NCBI GenBank assembly: GCA_037013685.1
Contig: CM072886.1
Location: 60,318,933 to 60,382,932 of the forward strand
Reading direction: 5' to 3'
Source: Acridotheres tristis
Lineage: Eukaryota; Chordata; Aves; Passeriformes; Sturnidae
DNA length: 64,000 nt
Shown: one piece after another, positions 23,121 through 34,800 of the stretch
Position numbering within the stretch: the first letter of the stretch is position 1
How the letters are laid out: each line of letters begins with the position of its first letter
Position numbers and translations under genes: made by a program
Notes under the pieces: model-generated
Databases searched by the model: none
What the model saw: only the letters and a program-made list of their open reading frames with translations
Told to the model about the DNA's origin: nothing

Positions 23121-25320
23121 TCTTCTTTCTCATCTTCTATTTTTTTCTGGTGTTTCATAAAGATATGCCCCTAATTTATTTATAAGGGTAAGTCTCCAGG
23201 ACAAGGTAGCATTACTGAGCTGGCATACCAGTTCCTCAGTACACATGAGTACATTCATAATTGATAGAATGATCTATAGTGTTTAGGCTAAAGTAAACTT
23301 AAGGTCAAATCTCTGGGAGAGCAAATCTTGCCATTATTCCTGATGAGAAATAAATACGTGCAGGAACTAAAACCTCTGGAGTTGAAAGGGAATAAAACCG
23401 AATGCATAAGGGCATTTTGAACAATTCATTCCAAAGTGAAAGTGCTTTTTCTTAGTTTTTCTTCAGCCTTGATCTTCCTAAAACTGTTGTTGGGGCAGGT
23501 TAATGACTGACCTTTGAGGGAACCACATACCAGTCTTTGTTCCCTAGCAGTCAGGATCTTGCAGAGGCTTGAAACCTTTGAGGGAGAGAATAGGATTAAA
23601 CTGCTGTATGAAGTCCGGCGCAGGTGATGATCAATGGGAGCAGAGGAGTGAGTTTCTCAGGACATTCTCTCCCTTCCCCCACCAGCCGGAATTTATTTCC
23701 TTTACTGCAAAGTTACCTGATGGAGACGGCTGATTGTCAGTGATTGTTGTCAGATTAATTTTCCTTAAGCAGTCATCAAAAGCATTCAGTGTTAAAATCC
23801 AAATAAGATTTTAAAGGTTACTGGCCATTTGAGATTTAAACATCATATCAAGCAGTTGAAATCAGAAAGAATTAATTGAGCCTCACACTAAAATAATATT
23901 TACATAAACTCAGCTCACTTGCCACCCTCCAATTTTCAAGGTGTCCAGCAAACTAAACACGAGTGTTTGATCCTGCAATGAGTGTGCACTGAGTAACCCC
24001 TGATAAACTGGTGTTTGCACGGTAAGTCCTTCGTACCTGCCTGTCCCAATGCCCAGCTGTACGCCCATGAATGAAGCCATTGGTCCTAGTATGCTATGCT
24101 GACTACAAGGTCCCTTTGCATGCAGGCTTTTGCATGGGGTTAGCTTTCGCCTTGCCTGCAGACCGAGTCTGCTCTGCTTGAACCGGTGTAAAAACCCATT
24201 GTCACTGTGAGGACTGAGCTGCTGGTGGGATGCATGGGTCCCCTCCCCATCGTCCCTGCCCGCCACACTCCCGGTCCCTGTGCGGAGACGCTGCTGCTCC
24301 CCATGTGTCCCCTCTCCTGCCGCCACTCTTGCTCCTTCGGGTGGCTGAGCCTTTGCTGCGACAGGGTTCAGATAAAGGGTCTGCAAGGTGGCGGGTGACA
24401 TTTCAGCAATGGTTTCTGCTGCCTTTCGAGGCTTCTGTATGGCTGCAAGCGGTTGTTGTTATTCCTAAAGGTTTGGAGGAGACCTCCTTTTGTTCCCTTA
24501 GAACTTACACACAAACCGGTTTATTAACGAAAAGCATTGCAAGCGTCCCATCTGCCTGGCCTCAAACAGCTACATAGCAAAAGCCAAGTGAAGCAAAACA
24601 CAAAGCTGAAATTTGAGTTGCTCTAAGATTGCACTGATAGGGGTACCTGATGTCCCATCTCCTTCACAGCCTGGAAGAGCTCCTGTGCATGCAGGCTCTG
24701 AGGCCCACAGCTAGAGGTGTTGTGTGATGAAGATGAGGTAAAATACAGAGGAGCTGTGCTTTCAGACTGATGGTCGAAGGGCCATTTCATTCCCTAAAAA
24801 ACCCATTGCACTCTACAACATTTTAATGTCTGTAAGGACAGAAATTTATGTTTAAACCCAACCTGCATCTCCTGCTGGGTCACAAAAAGAGCTACGCTGT
24901 CTTTTGCTGACGAGTCTTTGTCCTGAACTCTCTGAAACTAACGTAAAGAGTGGATCTATGTAAACAACTTACATTAAGGAACAATCCTATTTTTCCACTG
25001 TGGGATTAAGAGACATCATTAAGAATGTATCCTATCGTGAAGAACTGCCGTAAGAAGGTAATGAAGAATCTCGCATGTGAAGTGAACTTCCACTGCGAAT
25101 TTGAGGGGATATTTTACTGAAACTGGCCAAATTATCAATATAATCGGGTATTCTGCAGTGTGGGAATCTTGCTGCTGAAGGCAGTGGGAAACTTCGAGGC
25201 TGAATGTGGTAAGTTTGTGAACGTTGGCAGGGATTGTAAACCTTGCTGGAGCGCAGTGAAAAGCCCCTCATTCCTGCAGGAAAGAACTTTTCTAAAGTGC
25301 CTGCAAATGAATTGAGGATG
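23121..25320. other. Intergenic, no gene recognised
   Basis: Unique sequence with a modestly G+C-rich patch at 24200-24420. A 163-codon open frame on the minus strand at 23910-24401 has no recognisable domain and coincides with that patch. Confidence 0.5.
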
Positions 25321-25459
25321 GAAACAGAGACATCTCCATTCAAACAATGGGGAGCTGGCAAGCGCCGAGCTCAACACCCGGCCCCCACGGCCAGCGGGGG
25401 CCGAGCGGGAGCGGCTCGTGGAAATGCCGCCTTCCCGGGACAGCGCTTGGGGAGGCGGG

Positions 25460-25732
25460 GGGAACACCAGCAGGGATGCGGGGAGCACACCCGCGGGGAT
25501 GCGGGGAGAACACCGGCGGGGATGCGGGGGGAACACCGGCGGGGATGCGGGGGATCACCCGCGGGGATGCGGGGAGCACACCCGCGGGGATGCGAGGGGA
25601 ACACCGGCGGGGTTGCGGGAGGATCACCCGCGGGGATGCGGGGAGCACACCGGAGGGGATGCGAGGAGCACAGCGGCGGGGATGCGGGGGGATCACCCGC
25701 GGGGATGCGGGGGGATCACCCGCGGGGATGCC
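25460..25732 (+). repeat. GC-rich 23-bp minisatellite
   Basis: About 11-12 head-to-tail copies of a 23-bp unit of the form GCGGGGAGCACACCCGCGGGGAT (varying at a few positions), with one 22-bp unit near 25548. Variants alternate between a GAACACC form and a GATCACC form. The start at about 25460 is degenerate. Confidence 0.93.
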
Positions 25733-25900
25733 GCAGCGCTCCCGCCCCACGCGTGGAAGCGGGATTGGGGCCGCGGGATGGGTGTGTGGGGGGGAGATTC
25801 CCGGCGCTCCCGCCGCGTCCCGCTCCCACCCCCGGCTCCCTCCGCCCCTCTCGGCCGCTGCCTTGGCCCGGGCGGCCCAGACTGGCCGGCGCCGGGCCCG

Positions 25901-25908
25901 TGACATCA
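25901..25908 (+). promoter_or_regulatory. CRE-like element TGACATCA
   Basis: TGACATCA differs from the full CRE TGACGTCA by one base. It sits in the non-repetitive half of the intergenic CpG island, 38 bases before the X-box. Binding by CREB/ATF or related bZIP factors is possible but inferred. Confidence 0.4.
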
Positions 25909-25946
25909 CCCATTCACACTGCGGCCCAGCTGGCGCCGCCGGGGCG

Positions 25947-25960
25947 GTCGCCGCGGCAAC
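25947..25960. promoter_or_regulatory. RFX X-box-like palindrome
   Basis: GTCGCCGCGGCAAC fits the RFX consensus of two GTNRCC-type half sites in inverted orientation (GTCGCC, 2-base spacer, GGCAAC). X-boxes typically lie near promoters, which fits the CpG-island setting. Confidence 0.5.
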
Positions 25961-26159
25961 GCGGACGCCGATCCGCGGGCAATGACTTCCAGCTGCCCGC
26001 CCGCGGGAGCGCGCCTGGCGCGCTCCCGCGCATCCCCGCTCTTCCCATCCATCCCGTCCCCGTGCAACCCTTTATCCCCCACATCCCGCAGGTATTTCAC
26101 CCGAGCCCGACGCGATGGGGGATGCTAGGGGACCAGAGTCGCCCCCGGGGGGGGGGATG

Positions 26160-26167
26160 TCTCGCGA
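26160..26167. promoter_or_regulatory. Partial TCTCGCGAGA element (8 of 10 bases)
   Basis: TCTCGCGA followed by AG at the right edge of the CpG island. The full TCTCGCGAGA palindrome is a known CpG-island promoter element; the match here is incomplete at the last two bases. Confidence 0.35.
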
Positions 26168-26175
26168 AGCTTGTG

Positions 26176-29100
26176 TGGTCTAAAAAAAATTCCACATCCA
26201 CCAAATAAATAAATATAATTACTGATTTTGCTTATTTCTACCGTATTCTCCCTAGGTGATTTTCTTTCCCTCCTACAACTGAAGAAAACAGATTCCTTTG
26301 ATCTCTCCCGTGCGGACTTCGGGTCTGACTTTTCGTTCTGACGCTGCTCTCCGCACGCCGGCGATTGTGTGATAGATACCCTTTTTGGGACGGTGGGAGA
26401 AGGATTGCATGGAGACGGCACACGGGACTGCCATGGGCTGAGTACTTCTGGAAACTGTTTTCTCTCTAGCTACCCAAGCGTGAAACATTTTTTACCCTAG
26501 TATTGTGGTCCAGCACACGAAAACCTTGATACAGAGTGTTTTGAAATCTTAAAGGCTGTAGTCTTTCTAAGCTCATCCGAAAAACTTAAAATGCTCGGTG
26601 TCTCTGTGAAAGAGCTAGGACTGATGTCAAACTTTGCAAATACCCTGTTTTATTGACCTAATAGATATGCTTCTATGCTTTGTGTTCGCAAAGAAAACAT
26701 TTGAAGTCTGAGTTGACTAAAACTTGCAGCAGAAGCACCAAGAGACAAATAAAACAAACCTACAGTGGAACATTAAAACATTTTGTGACTTTTGAAGCCA
26801 ATGATGTCATTTTATATATATACTTTTTTTTTTTTTTTTTTAAGATGTGATTCAGGCGCTTCTCATGCTGCAGTTTGATACTGCTGCAGATTTGCCTCGT
26901 GTGACTTTCCAAAGTCCCGAAGGGGCCCTGAGTCAAATGAAGGATTAGAAGTGAGAGAGCTTCCCAGGTTTTCTGTACAGCCCTCTGGCAGGTAGCTCAC
27001 ACTACTTCCTTTGAGAATGAGTAGTTACTACCTATTGCCTTGCAGTTTGTTGATTCACAGTTCCTACAGGAAACCATCTGTAAATATTAGCCTGTGTAAT
27101 TTGTAGTGATATTAAACAAAGTGATGAGAATCCTACTTAAGAAAAAAATTGATAGCTTTCCATATGGTTCCAAAAAGCTTAACACTGATACTAGTTAGCA
27201 TAGTGTAGGAACAGCACAGTTCTGACTCAATTTATCTGTAAAAATGAAGGCTTAGTGAAACATTAATTTTCCAAAATTACAGAATGTTTTAATGTGATTG
27301 TAATTGCCCCTTTGTGCTTTTAATTTATTACCATTGTTATAACGAATTATAACTCATTGTAACCAAATGGTTTAGATGTGAAAAAGCCAGGCTGCTATGC
27401 TGGCATCTTGTTATAAAGATGCAATCGTCGTGTATCCATTCTGATTTTACGTGGAGTAACTTATGCTGATTTGGGGGTTTCTTTTGCATCAGTATTGTGA
27501 TGCTGTTTCAATCCTTTATGTCTTTGCATCTTACCTTTCTTTCCTGGAGAGCTGCATTCAGGTTCAGGACAGCTGGAAGAGTTGGGTGTTGTACAAAGGA
27601 GGCACAGCAAACTCACCTAAGTGATGCTGGGGAGGGGAGCCCTGTGGAAACTGATGCGAGCTAAGGACTGTGTTGCAATGGTGTCTGATCAGCAGTTCCT
27701 CAGGAGCCGGGGTGATTCTGAACACCTAGCACTGTGTGCGTTCCTGGACACACTCCAGCCGCATTCCTACCCTGTGGAACCGATGCGTTAAGCCTTGCCG
27801 AACCAGATCCGTGCCTGTTTGGGTGTGTCTACGCTTCGCTCCTGTTATCAGGAGTGTTGAGGAGCCCAGCGCAGCAGGTGCCCAGACAGAGCCTGGATGC
27901 TGCATGGTGCTGAGCGGGAGGTTCTGATTCAGCCTGGGCGCAGAGCCTGCATGCTCTGCTCCACAGTGCACAGAGATGAGCTCAGCAACAGTCCTGCATC
28001 CGGGCTGACTTTGTGCTGCGCCCCACCAAAGCCCAGACTGAGTTCAGTCTGGGGTTAATAGCCCTAACTCCATCCCAAAGCCTCTCAAATCCATCTGGAC
28101 TTTGCTACCTAGCTCTCCTGGGAGCACAGCATAGGGATAATTGGGCAAGATCTACAAGATGAATTCATATTCTGTGCTACATGAAAGTGCTTGTATGGAT
28201 GTGAATCTTGCACTGGTCTGGGCTGCAGCCCTAACCAACAAACTCGATCAGACCTAAATTGGCTCTGCACAGAGCTCATTCTGGTGTCTCTATTGCTTCA
28301 GCATTCTTGATCTACAACTCATCACCTGTGGCATATCTGCAGATTAACTTTATCTGGTGTTGTATGTGTAGATGCATAACGTAAAATATGATTGGTCACA
28401 AAATATCACTAAAAGTATTAAGAGGAAAATTTGTGGAGAGGATCAGTAGCACAAGGGAATTGTGTTAAAGACTAGGTCCATACCCTGACAATTTGCCATT
28501 AATTTTTCTTATGGGAAAGGGAACATGGGATTTGCCATAGGAAAAACTGACTGTAATACTGAACTTCAACTGTGCTTGTATGTTCCGTTTTTCAGTGTTT
28601 GTAATAGTCAGATATTTGTGTTCTCTTCCATTGCATGCTACAGTTCTAATCTAGCAAAGCGCTTAAATTATGTTCTTTAGAGCTTTACTGGATCAGGGCC
28701 ATTTTCAGTACTTCCAAAAAGTGAAGGCTAAAGCATTCTCTGAAATCTTTGGCGAGAGATTGTCTAATATTATTCCTTACCCGTAAGGATCTTATCTTCA
28801 CTCTCCCATAGGAACTGAAATAGCAAATGTCATGTGTGCAGCCTTGGCAGACAGTTTTGAACTTGGAGGACTTCTTTTGGTGAAGTAGTGTAGGCCAACA
28901 TGCCTGAGACATGTTCAAAGCTTTTTATCCTTCCTATGCATTTGAAATACAAACAGACAATTCCCAGTTTCTAAAACAGGGCTAGACATATATTGTGATG
29001 GTGGCAGTGACTCGATAAGGAAATATGGGAAGCATAGTCTCCAGTTGACTGTATAGAATGTGCTTTATCCAAGTAGGAAAGAATCCCATATTTTTAGCAT

Positions 29101-31070
29101 AAAAATAAATCGTTATATTGAAAATTTTTCATGTGCTAGGAACTGTTTATTGACTGTTTATTGATTCATAAACAGTCTTTGACACACTTTCTTTGTCAGT
29201 ACTGCAAAATGCTTGCCTTGGTATATCAGTGACAGATATATAAGTTAGCAGTTTCTCTTAATCTTCAGAGGTTTTTTGCACTAGTGGGGCCTCATGGCTC
29301 TTGCTTCTGATAACTGAAATGTATTCAAACATACTGTCTTATTCTAAAACATTTTTTCTGTTTATTTTTGCTTAGAAGCAAAAGATGCTAGCAAAGGGTG
29401 CTAAGGTGCCAGTAAATTGAAAGTTGTTATTGGCTTTTGTGGGGTTAGATTATCACAAACCCTTTATGCCCATTCAAGAAGGTAGAGGGCTAAAGAATGT
29501 GTTTTCAGGCAGCCTATGTGATAAGCTATAGCACAGAGGCAGAAGCTTCAGTGGAGTGTTCACAGAGAGAACATAACTCTACAAAGGATGATGAATTGAG
29601 GACTCAGCTGGGCTCCCATGGCAGGCTGACTGACAAATTCCCAGAACCCTGTGTGAGCCTCTTCCCTAGCATACTGTGGGGACATTTTCAGTTTTTGGGA
29701 CCCAGGTCACCTATAGAGTAGTGTGGGATCTCTCTTTATCATGGAAGACACAACAGTGTCAGTTCAGAGTCTCTTACTGTGGTTTATTAAAAATATATTT
29801 GCTTCAGATTTTTCAGAATGCAGAAGTTTGTCAAATGTGCTTGTAGTGATTTGGAACAGTTGTGTGCAGTGCAACAAACATAGAACTGTCAGGTTTGACT
29901 TCAGATGGTCTATGTGAAGTTTTGTGAGGTGATCTTAGAGAAAAAATAGTGCTGGAGAGGATCTGTGAAAAAGGAACAGTTTTAGATTTCTCTTTATTGT
30001 TGAATGAGGTTTATTCCAGGGTTTAAACTGGGATAAGAAATTAAAAATAGCACATTTTCATTACGTGCCATTTCATCCCTAGAGTTGCCCAATAAGTGGG
30101 CCTGGCCATGAGAGGGCTCATATTAACATTATGAATGATGTTAACTGAATTTAAAAATGGTTTTTGTGTCGTGGGCATGCATGGATACATGAAATATCCA
30201 ACCCTCTCAAATTTGAATACTATAATTACTTACTTATTTAATTAATTATTACTATTATTAATTACAATGTAACTAAGATTAATTTGTGGGACAAAATCCA
30301 ATTGCCAAATTTACTACATTTCTCTGGAATGAATAGCAATAGGAAACAGAGATTTCAGTTCTAACTTTGAAATTCTGGCCTGTTTATTGAACAAAATTTT
30401 CATATTCCTTTTCAGTAAGGTGGCCTGTCCATCTAACTAAAGCTGGTATGTTAGTTTCAGCAGGTTGAAATGATACAGCATGTCTATAGAGCTCCCTTTT
30501 CATGTCCTTCCTACTGAACTTTCTACAAGGCTCACATGAACAACCCTGCAAATATAGTCAAAGCTAGTAATAGTTCATGTGGCTCACAAATGATGGAAAA
30601 TGGCTACTGATATTCATAGGGCTCCTCAGAGGAAGAGCCAGGTTTCTTCTGCTGCGTCTTTGTGTGTTTCACCACTCCTGGCATTCATCCTATCCTGTTA
30701 GAACACCACTGGATAGCTGTCTGGGCCCTTCATTAGTAGAGTACAACCAGAATTCTGTTCCCTTAGCAACAGAATTCCATCCAGGGTGTTCACAATGGAA
30801 GCATGGAAACCTTAGCAGCTGGAGGTTCCCTCTGGTGTGGCATTCCTGTCCAGGTCTGTCAACAACTGGAACTCTGTTGTCTGGAAGTTCCCACCTTGGT
30901 GGCCAAAAGAGGGGTTGATGGCAACGTGAAAGTACTGGCTAAGGTAATGTGACCAAATAGTCTCACAGGAAAAGTGACACCATTCTACTGAATATATTCT
31001 GGGTTAGAAACTCAGTCCTGCAAGGTCAGTTTCCAATTCCTCTGGTCTGTCACGGCATGCAATACCCTCA
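26176..31070. other. Intergenic, no gene recognised; AT-rich blocks
   Basis: Unique sequence with a T-run at 26824-26842. Blocks at 27100-27480 and 30200-30300 are rich in TAAT/ATTA cores. I see no transposon signature, RNA gene or credible coding exon. Confidence 0.5.
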
Positions 31071-31074
31071 AATG

Positions 31075-31822
31075 CCATGTGGCAGCACAGTTGTAATTGA
31101 ATGAGGTTCAGCAAGACTCAGGGCCAGGTGCAGCACTTGGGTCACAACAATCCCAGGCAGTGCTACAGGCTGGGGGAAGAGGGGCTGGAAAGCTACCCAG
31201 TCGAAACCCAGAGGGCTAAAAGCCAATGGCATCCTGGCCTAGATCAGCAATAGTGTGGCCAGCAGGATCAGGGCAGTGATTGTCCCCCTGTACTCAGCAC
31301 TGGTGAGGCCACACCTCAAACCCTGTGTTCAATTTTGGCCTCTCACCCCAAGGAAGACACTGAGGGGCTGGAGCGTGTTCAGAGAAGGGGAACAGAGCTG
31401 GGGAAGGGTCTGGAGCACAAGTCCATTGAGGAGTGACGGAGGGACTGGGGATGTTTAACCTGGAGAAAAGGAGGCTCAGGGGAGACCTTATTGCTCTCTA
31501 CAGCTGCCTGGAAGGAGGATGTAGCCAGGTGGGAGTTGGTCTAATCTCCCAAGCAGCAAGAGACAGGATAAGTAGAGGTGTCAAGCTGCATCATTGGAGA
31601 TTTAGGCTGGATAATAGGAAAAATTTATTTGCAGAAAGGATAGTCAGGCACTGGAAAAAACTGTCCTTGGAATGGAGATCACCATACTTAGAAACATTAA
31701 AAAAAATGTGAATGTGGCATGCTAGGGACATGGTTTAGTGGTGAATATGGCAGTCTTGGGTTAACAGTTGAACTCAATCATCTTATAGGTCTTTTCCAAT
31801 CTAAGCAATTCTGTGATTCTAA
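31075..31822 (+). mobile_element. CR1 LINE, 3' portion with remnant of the reverse-transcriptase ORF end
   Basis: The element reads in CR1 sense: GCACTTGGGTCACAACAA, then a segment whose translation contains [20 protein letters not shown] (31279-31338), the conserved C-terminal part of CR1 ORF2. It continues with GGAGAAAAGGAGGCTCAGGG, GGGACATGGTTTAGTGGTG, and ends in GGTCTTTTCCAATCTAAGC plus ATTCTGTGATTCT at 31809-31821. About 90 bases normally present near 31204 appear to be missing (from memory of the family), and the frame has stops, so it is inactive. Confidence 0.95.
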
Positions 31823-34800
31823 GTCAATAAACCCCATCATTGCTGTACAGAAAGCAGGGACAAGCAAAACTAATGCAAGCTGAATCCCCCTGACAGCTGC
31901 TGGTCTACCCAACAGTACCTATGGGCACAGACCCTAGACACTGATCTGCATGATACATTGCCAGAATTTCTCTTAGGATTTCTCTTAGGTGAAATCCTGA
32001 GAGTAAAACTATTGAGTGGTTGCTGAAGCCAGCAGATAGGGAGGAACTCTGTATAACATTGGGGCAGAGGCTGACTTGGTTATCCTAAAAGGCATCCTGC
32101 TGGACCATGAGGAAGTGCAGCCTCAGCAGCAAAGCTCAGCTAATGACTGGGGTCCTGTCTTAACAGAGCCAGAGCTACTCTTGTGGCTGAGGTAATTGGC
32201 TCCTCACTGAAATGCTGAGGCTATTAAAAGTTTTCCTATTTGAGAGAGGAAGAAGAGTAGAGAATTTTTTTTCACAGTACTGCTTATTTTATTTAGTAGG
32301 GGTTTTGTTTGTTTTCTGTTCTCCCTTCAGGGAATAACAGAGACTTTTCTTTCAACCCTCAGGGATCTAATAACATATATACAGACTTTGTTTTTGTTTG
32401 GCCAACCCATGCTGAACTATTTTTTCCTAAGGATTGCCATTTCCAGTGCAGATTAAAAATACTGAAGTTAAAAGTGTGTAGCTGGTTATCTTAATATATG
32501 ACAAATGTGGTGCATGTTTTCTCTAATGGACCCTTCTCCTTCCCTTCCTCCTACCTTCCCCACTTCTCTTTTTCTCTAGAGAACACTTCAGAAGGATGGT
32601 TATGGCAGAAATTTTGAGATTAATAAGAGCTGAGAAAATAGGTCTACCCATAGTACTTAATTTTGAATAGATGTGTCCTTAAATGTGACCTTGCACACAG
32701 GTCACTTGTAAAGTCAAAACACAGCTGTGATTCCAGGTTGAGTGAGAGATAAATGTAGATGATACAGAGGGTCATCTGATCAGAACTATAAACTCGCAGA
32801 AGAAGACAAGACTAAGCATGATGTGCTACAAGAGGCATCTCAACCTTTAATCTAGCTTTTGTATAGGTTTCTCCAAGATAGTTTGTTCCTAAGACTGGAG
32901 CAAGAACAGAGAATTATTCTTTTTCCTTGGAGTTGTAATCAATTTTGATCTATTAAAGACTTTCCATTGGCCAGGCTGCCCTCTTCAAATATCTTGTTTG
33001 ATAAAGAAAAGATCCTTCCTTACTGCTGTGACTTTGTATTTTCTAAAACTTGACAGAATTTTTATTTCAGTAGATGGCAGAGTTCTGGTTGAGGCAATTA
33101 AGATAAGTTAAGCCTAGAAATCTACTTTTGTCCATAAACTCTTGTTCTTGAGGTCCAGCCTTCTTAGGAGTCAATTAATTTCAGTCTGAAACTGCAAAGA
33201 ACGAAAAGAAATTGGAATTTGTGTTTGTCTGCATATACTTAAATCTACTCCTAAAGGACACCACTTTATGCTATTTTTCTCTTAATTTCCCCCAAAACGT
33301 TTTACTTGTTTGGTTATGCCACATTGTCTCTGTTCCAAGAAACAGATTTCACAGTGGTCATCCTCGTATTTTAGATAAATAAACCTGTTCTAATGAATGT
33401 TTTGAATATGAATTCCTACTCATATAATTATGATTTATTAGATATTAATCTATAGTTATGCATTAGTAGTCTTTAATGGCTCATTTTCATTCTAAAGCTT
33501 GTGGGAGAAAATAGCTACACTTAAATGCTTACAGAAAGTTATTCAGAAATTAGACTTACCCATAAAGTTATATTAATTGTCCATGAGCTCTTGACACAAA
33601 TTTAATGTAAAACTGAGAACCTGTAAGTTAGGGCCAATTAGGGGTGATTTTGAAAATTGCTTATTTAGTTGTTTTGGCCAACTACAGCTCGATTAGTTGT
33701 GCCCTGTGGTCATTATTCAATTCAGCACCCTGTGCTAAAGTCTGTCCTAATAGCAATGCATCCATTGTCTTCAACAGTGGAAGGACTGTGAAAATACCAG
33801 GAGTAAAGCACACATTTAGTACTCTGCATTTTTTTGGACTGCAGAATCTAAACATAAGCGGAGTGTATTTCTGTGAGTAACATATACGTGTGCTTACACT
33901 GTACATGTGTATCTATAATACAGTAAATGTGCAGTCACATTCTGAAAGTATTTATGCTGTACCTTTGTTCCTTTTAAGCATCAGCTACCTTTAGTCCATT
34001 GGTTCAACAAGATCAAGTCACTTGACAGCAATTTTCATTAACTTCGAGCAGAATTTGGATGTCTGTCATTTGATTAAGTATAAAGAATTAAATCTTTAAG
34101 TGTGGTTGGTTGGTTGCTTGCTTGCTTGCTATTTTTTTGGGTGGAGTTTGGAGTGGAGGGATAGGGGGTATATGAAGAGGCATGTCCACCAGAAATTTTT
34201 TCACTGCCCCTAGATATCCCAGATTTTTACTGGAGTGACCGCTCATGAAGCATTTGTTTGGATATCATGAAGTAAAGCATGTCCTCTCCTACCTCCAGTT
34301 TTCACACATCCACACCATATTCCTACTTCTTCCTCTTTTTCTGTCTTCCTTTCTCATAGCTTCTTTTTGTGTAAGTTTGATCTCTAAATGATCCTGGCCT
34401 AAGGTCTGTGATGGACAGCGCAGCAATTTGCAGATTTAATGTAGTTTTCTTTGGTCTCTAAGGAGACAAAAGGAGGACTATGAAATCCTCTAAATATCAA
34501 AAGCAGATGATGTAAATCAGGCCCAATCCTGTTGCTGAACTGAAAATCACTAATATAAATATGAAATTAGGTGAGGCATACTACTTGATGTCAGGTTTTG
34601 CAGTATTTTTGCATGTGTTAATTTCTTTTATTTTGAGAACTGAAAACATAAGTTGGTAGGAGACCCAGCATTTAGCTTCAGAAGTGGTAAGATATGGGAA
34701 GCACTCCTGACCTGAAGTAGAGAAACTGTGGAAGTTTAAGAACTGTTTTGCCATTAAATAATTATGTTACAATAGCAGTGCATGATGATACCACGTTCTT

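Larger units (their letters stand above)
25330..26175. promoter_or_regulatory. Intergenic CpG island about 11 kb upstream of ID4
   Basis: A sharp block of CpG-dense DNA with AT-rich DNA on both sides. Its left half is a GC-rich minisatellite (25460-25732). Its right half is non-repetitive and carries a CRE-like TGACATCA, an RFX-type X-box and a partial TCTCGCGAGA element. Such islands usually mark promoters, here perhaps of an unannotated noncoding RNA or an alternative or distal ID4 element. No exon or open frame is convincing: frames are open on both strands because stops are rare. Function is inferred only from composition and motifs. Confidence 0.7.

Noticed and set aside
22721..23185. 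K/R/E-rich and F/S/L-rich open frames
   Set aside because: Translations of the TTTTC repeat.
23910..24401. 163-codon minus-strand open frame
   Set aside because: No domain, composition-driven, no promoter or poly(A) context.
25243..26208. Long open frames (up to 321 codons) over the distal CpG island
   Set aside because: They are made of the 23-bp minisatellite and GC-rich DNA, are open in several frames on both strands, and show no conserved domain.
31255..31711. Open frames that look like a reverse-transcriptase end
   Set aside because: Not a separate gene; they are the remnant of CR1 ORF2 and its 3' region.
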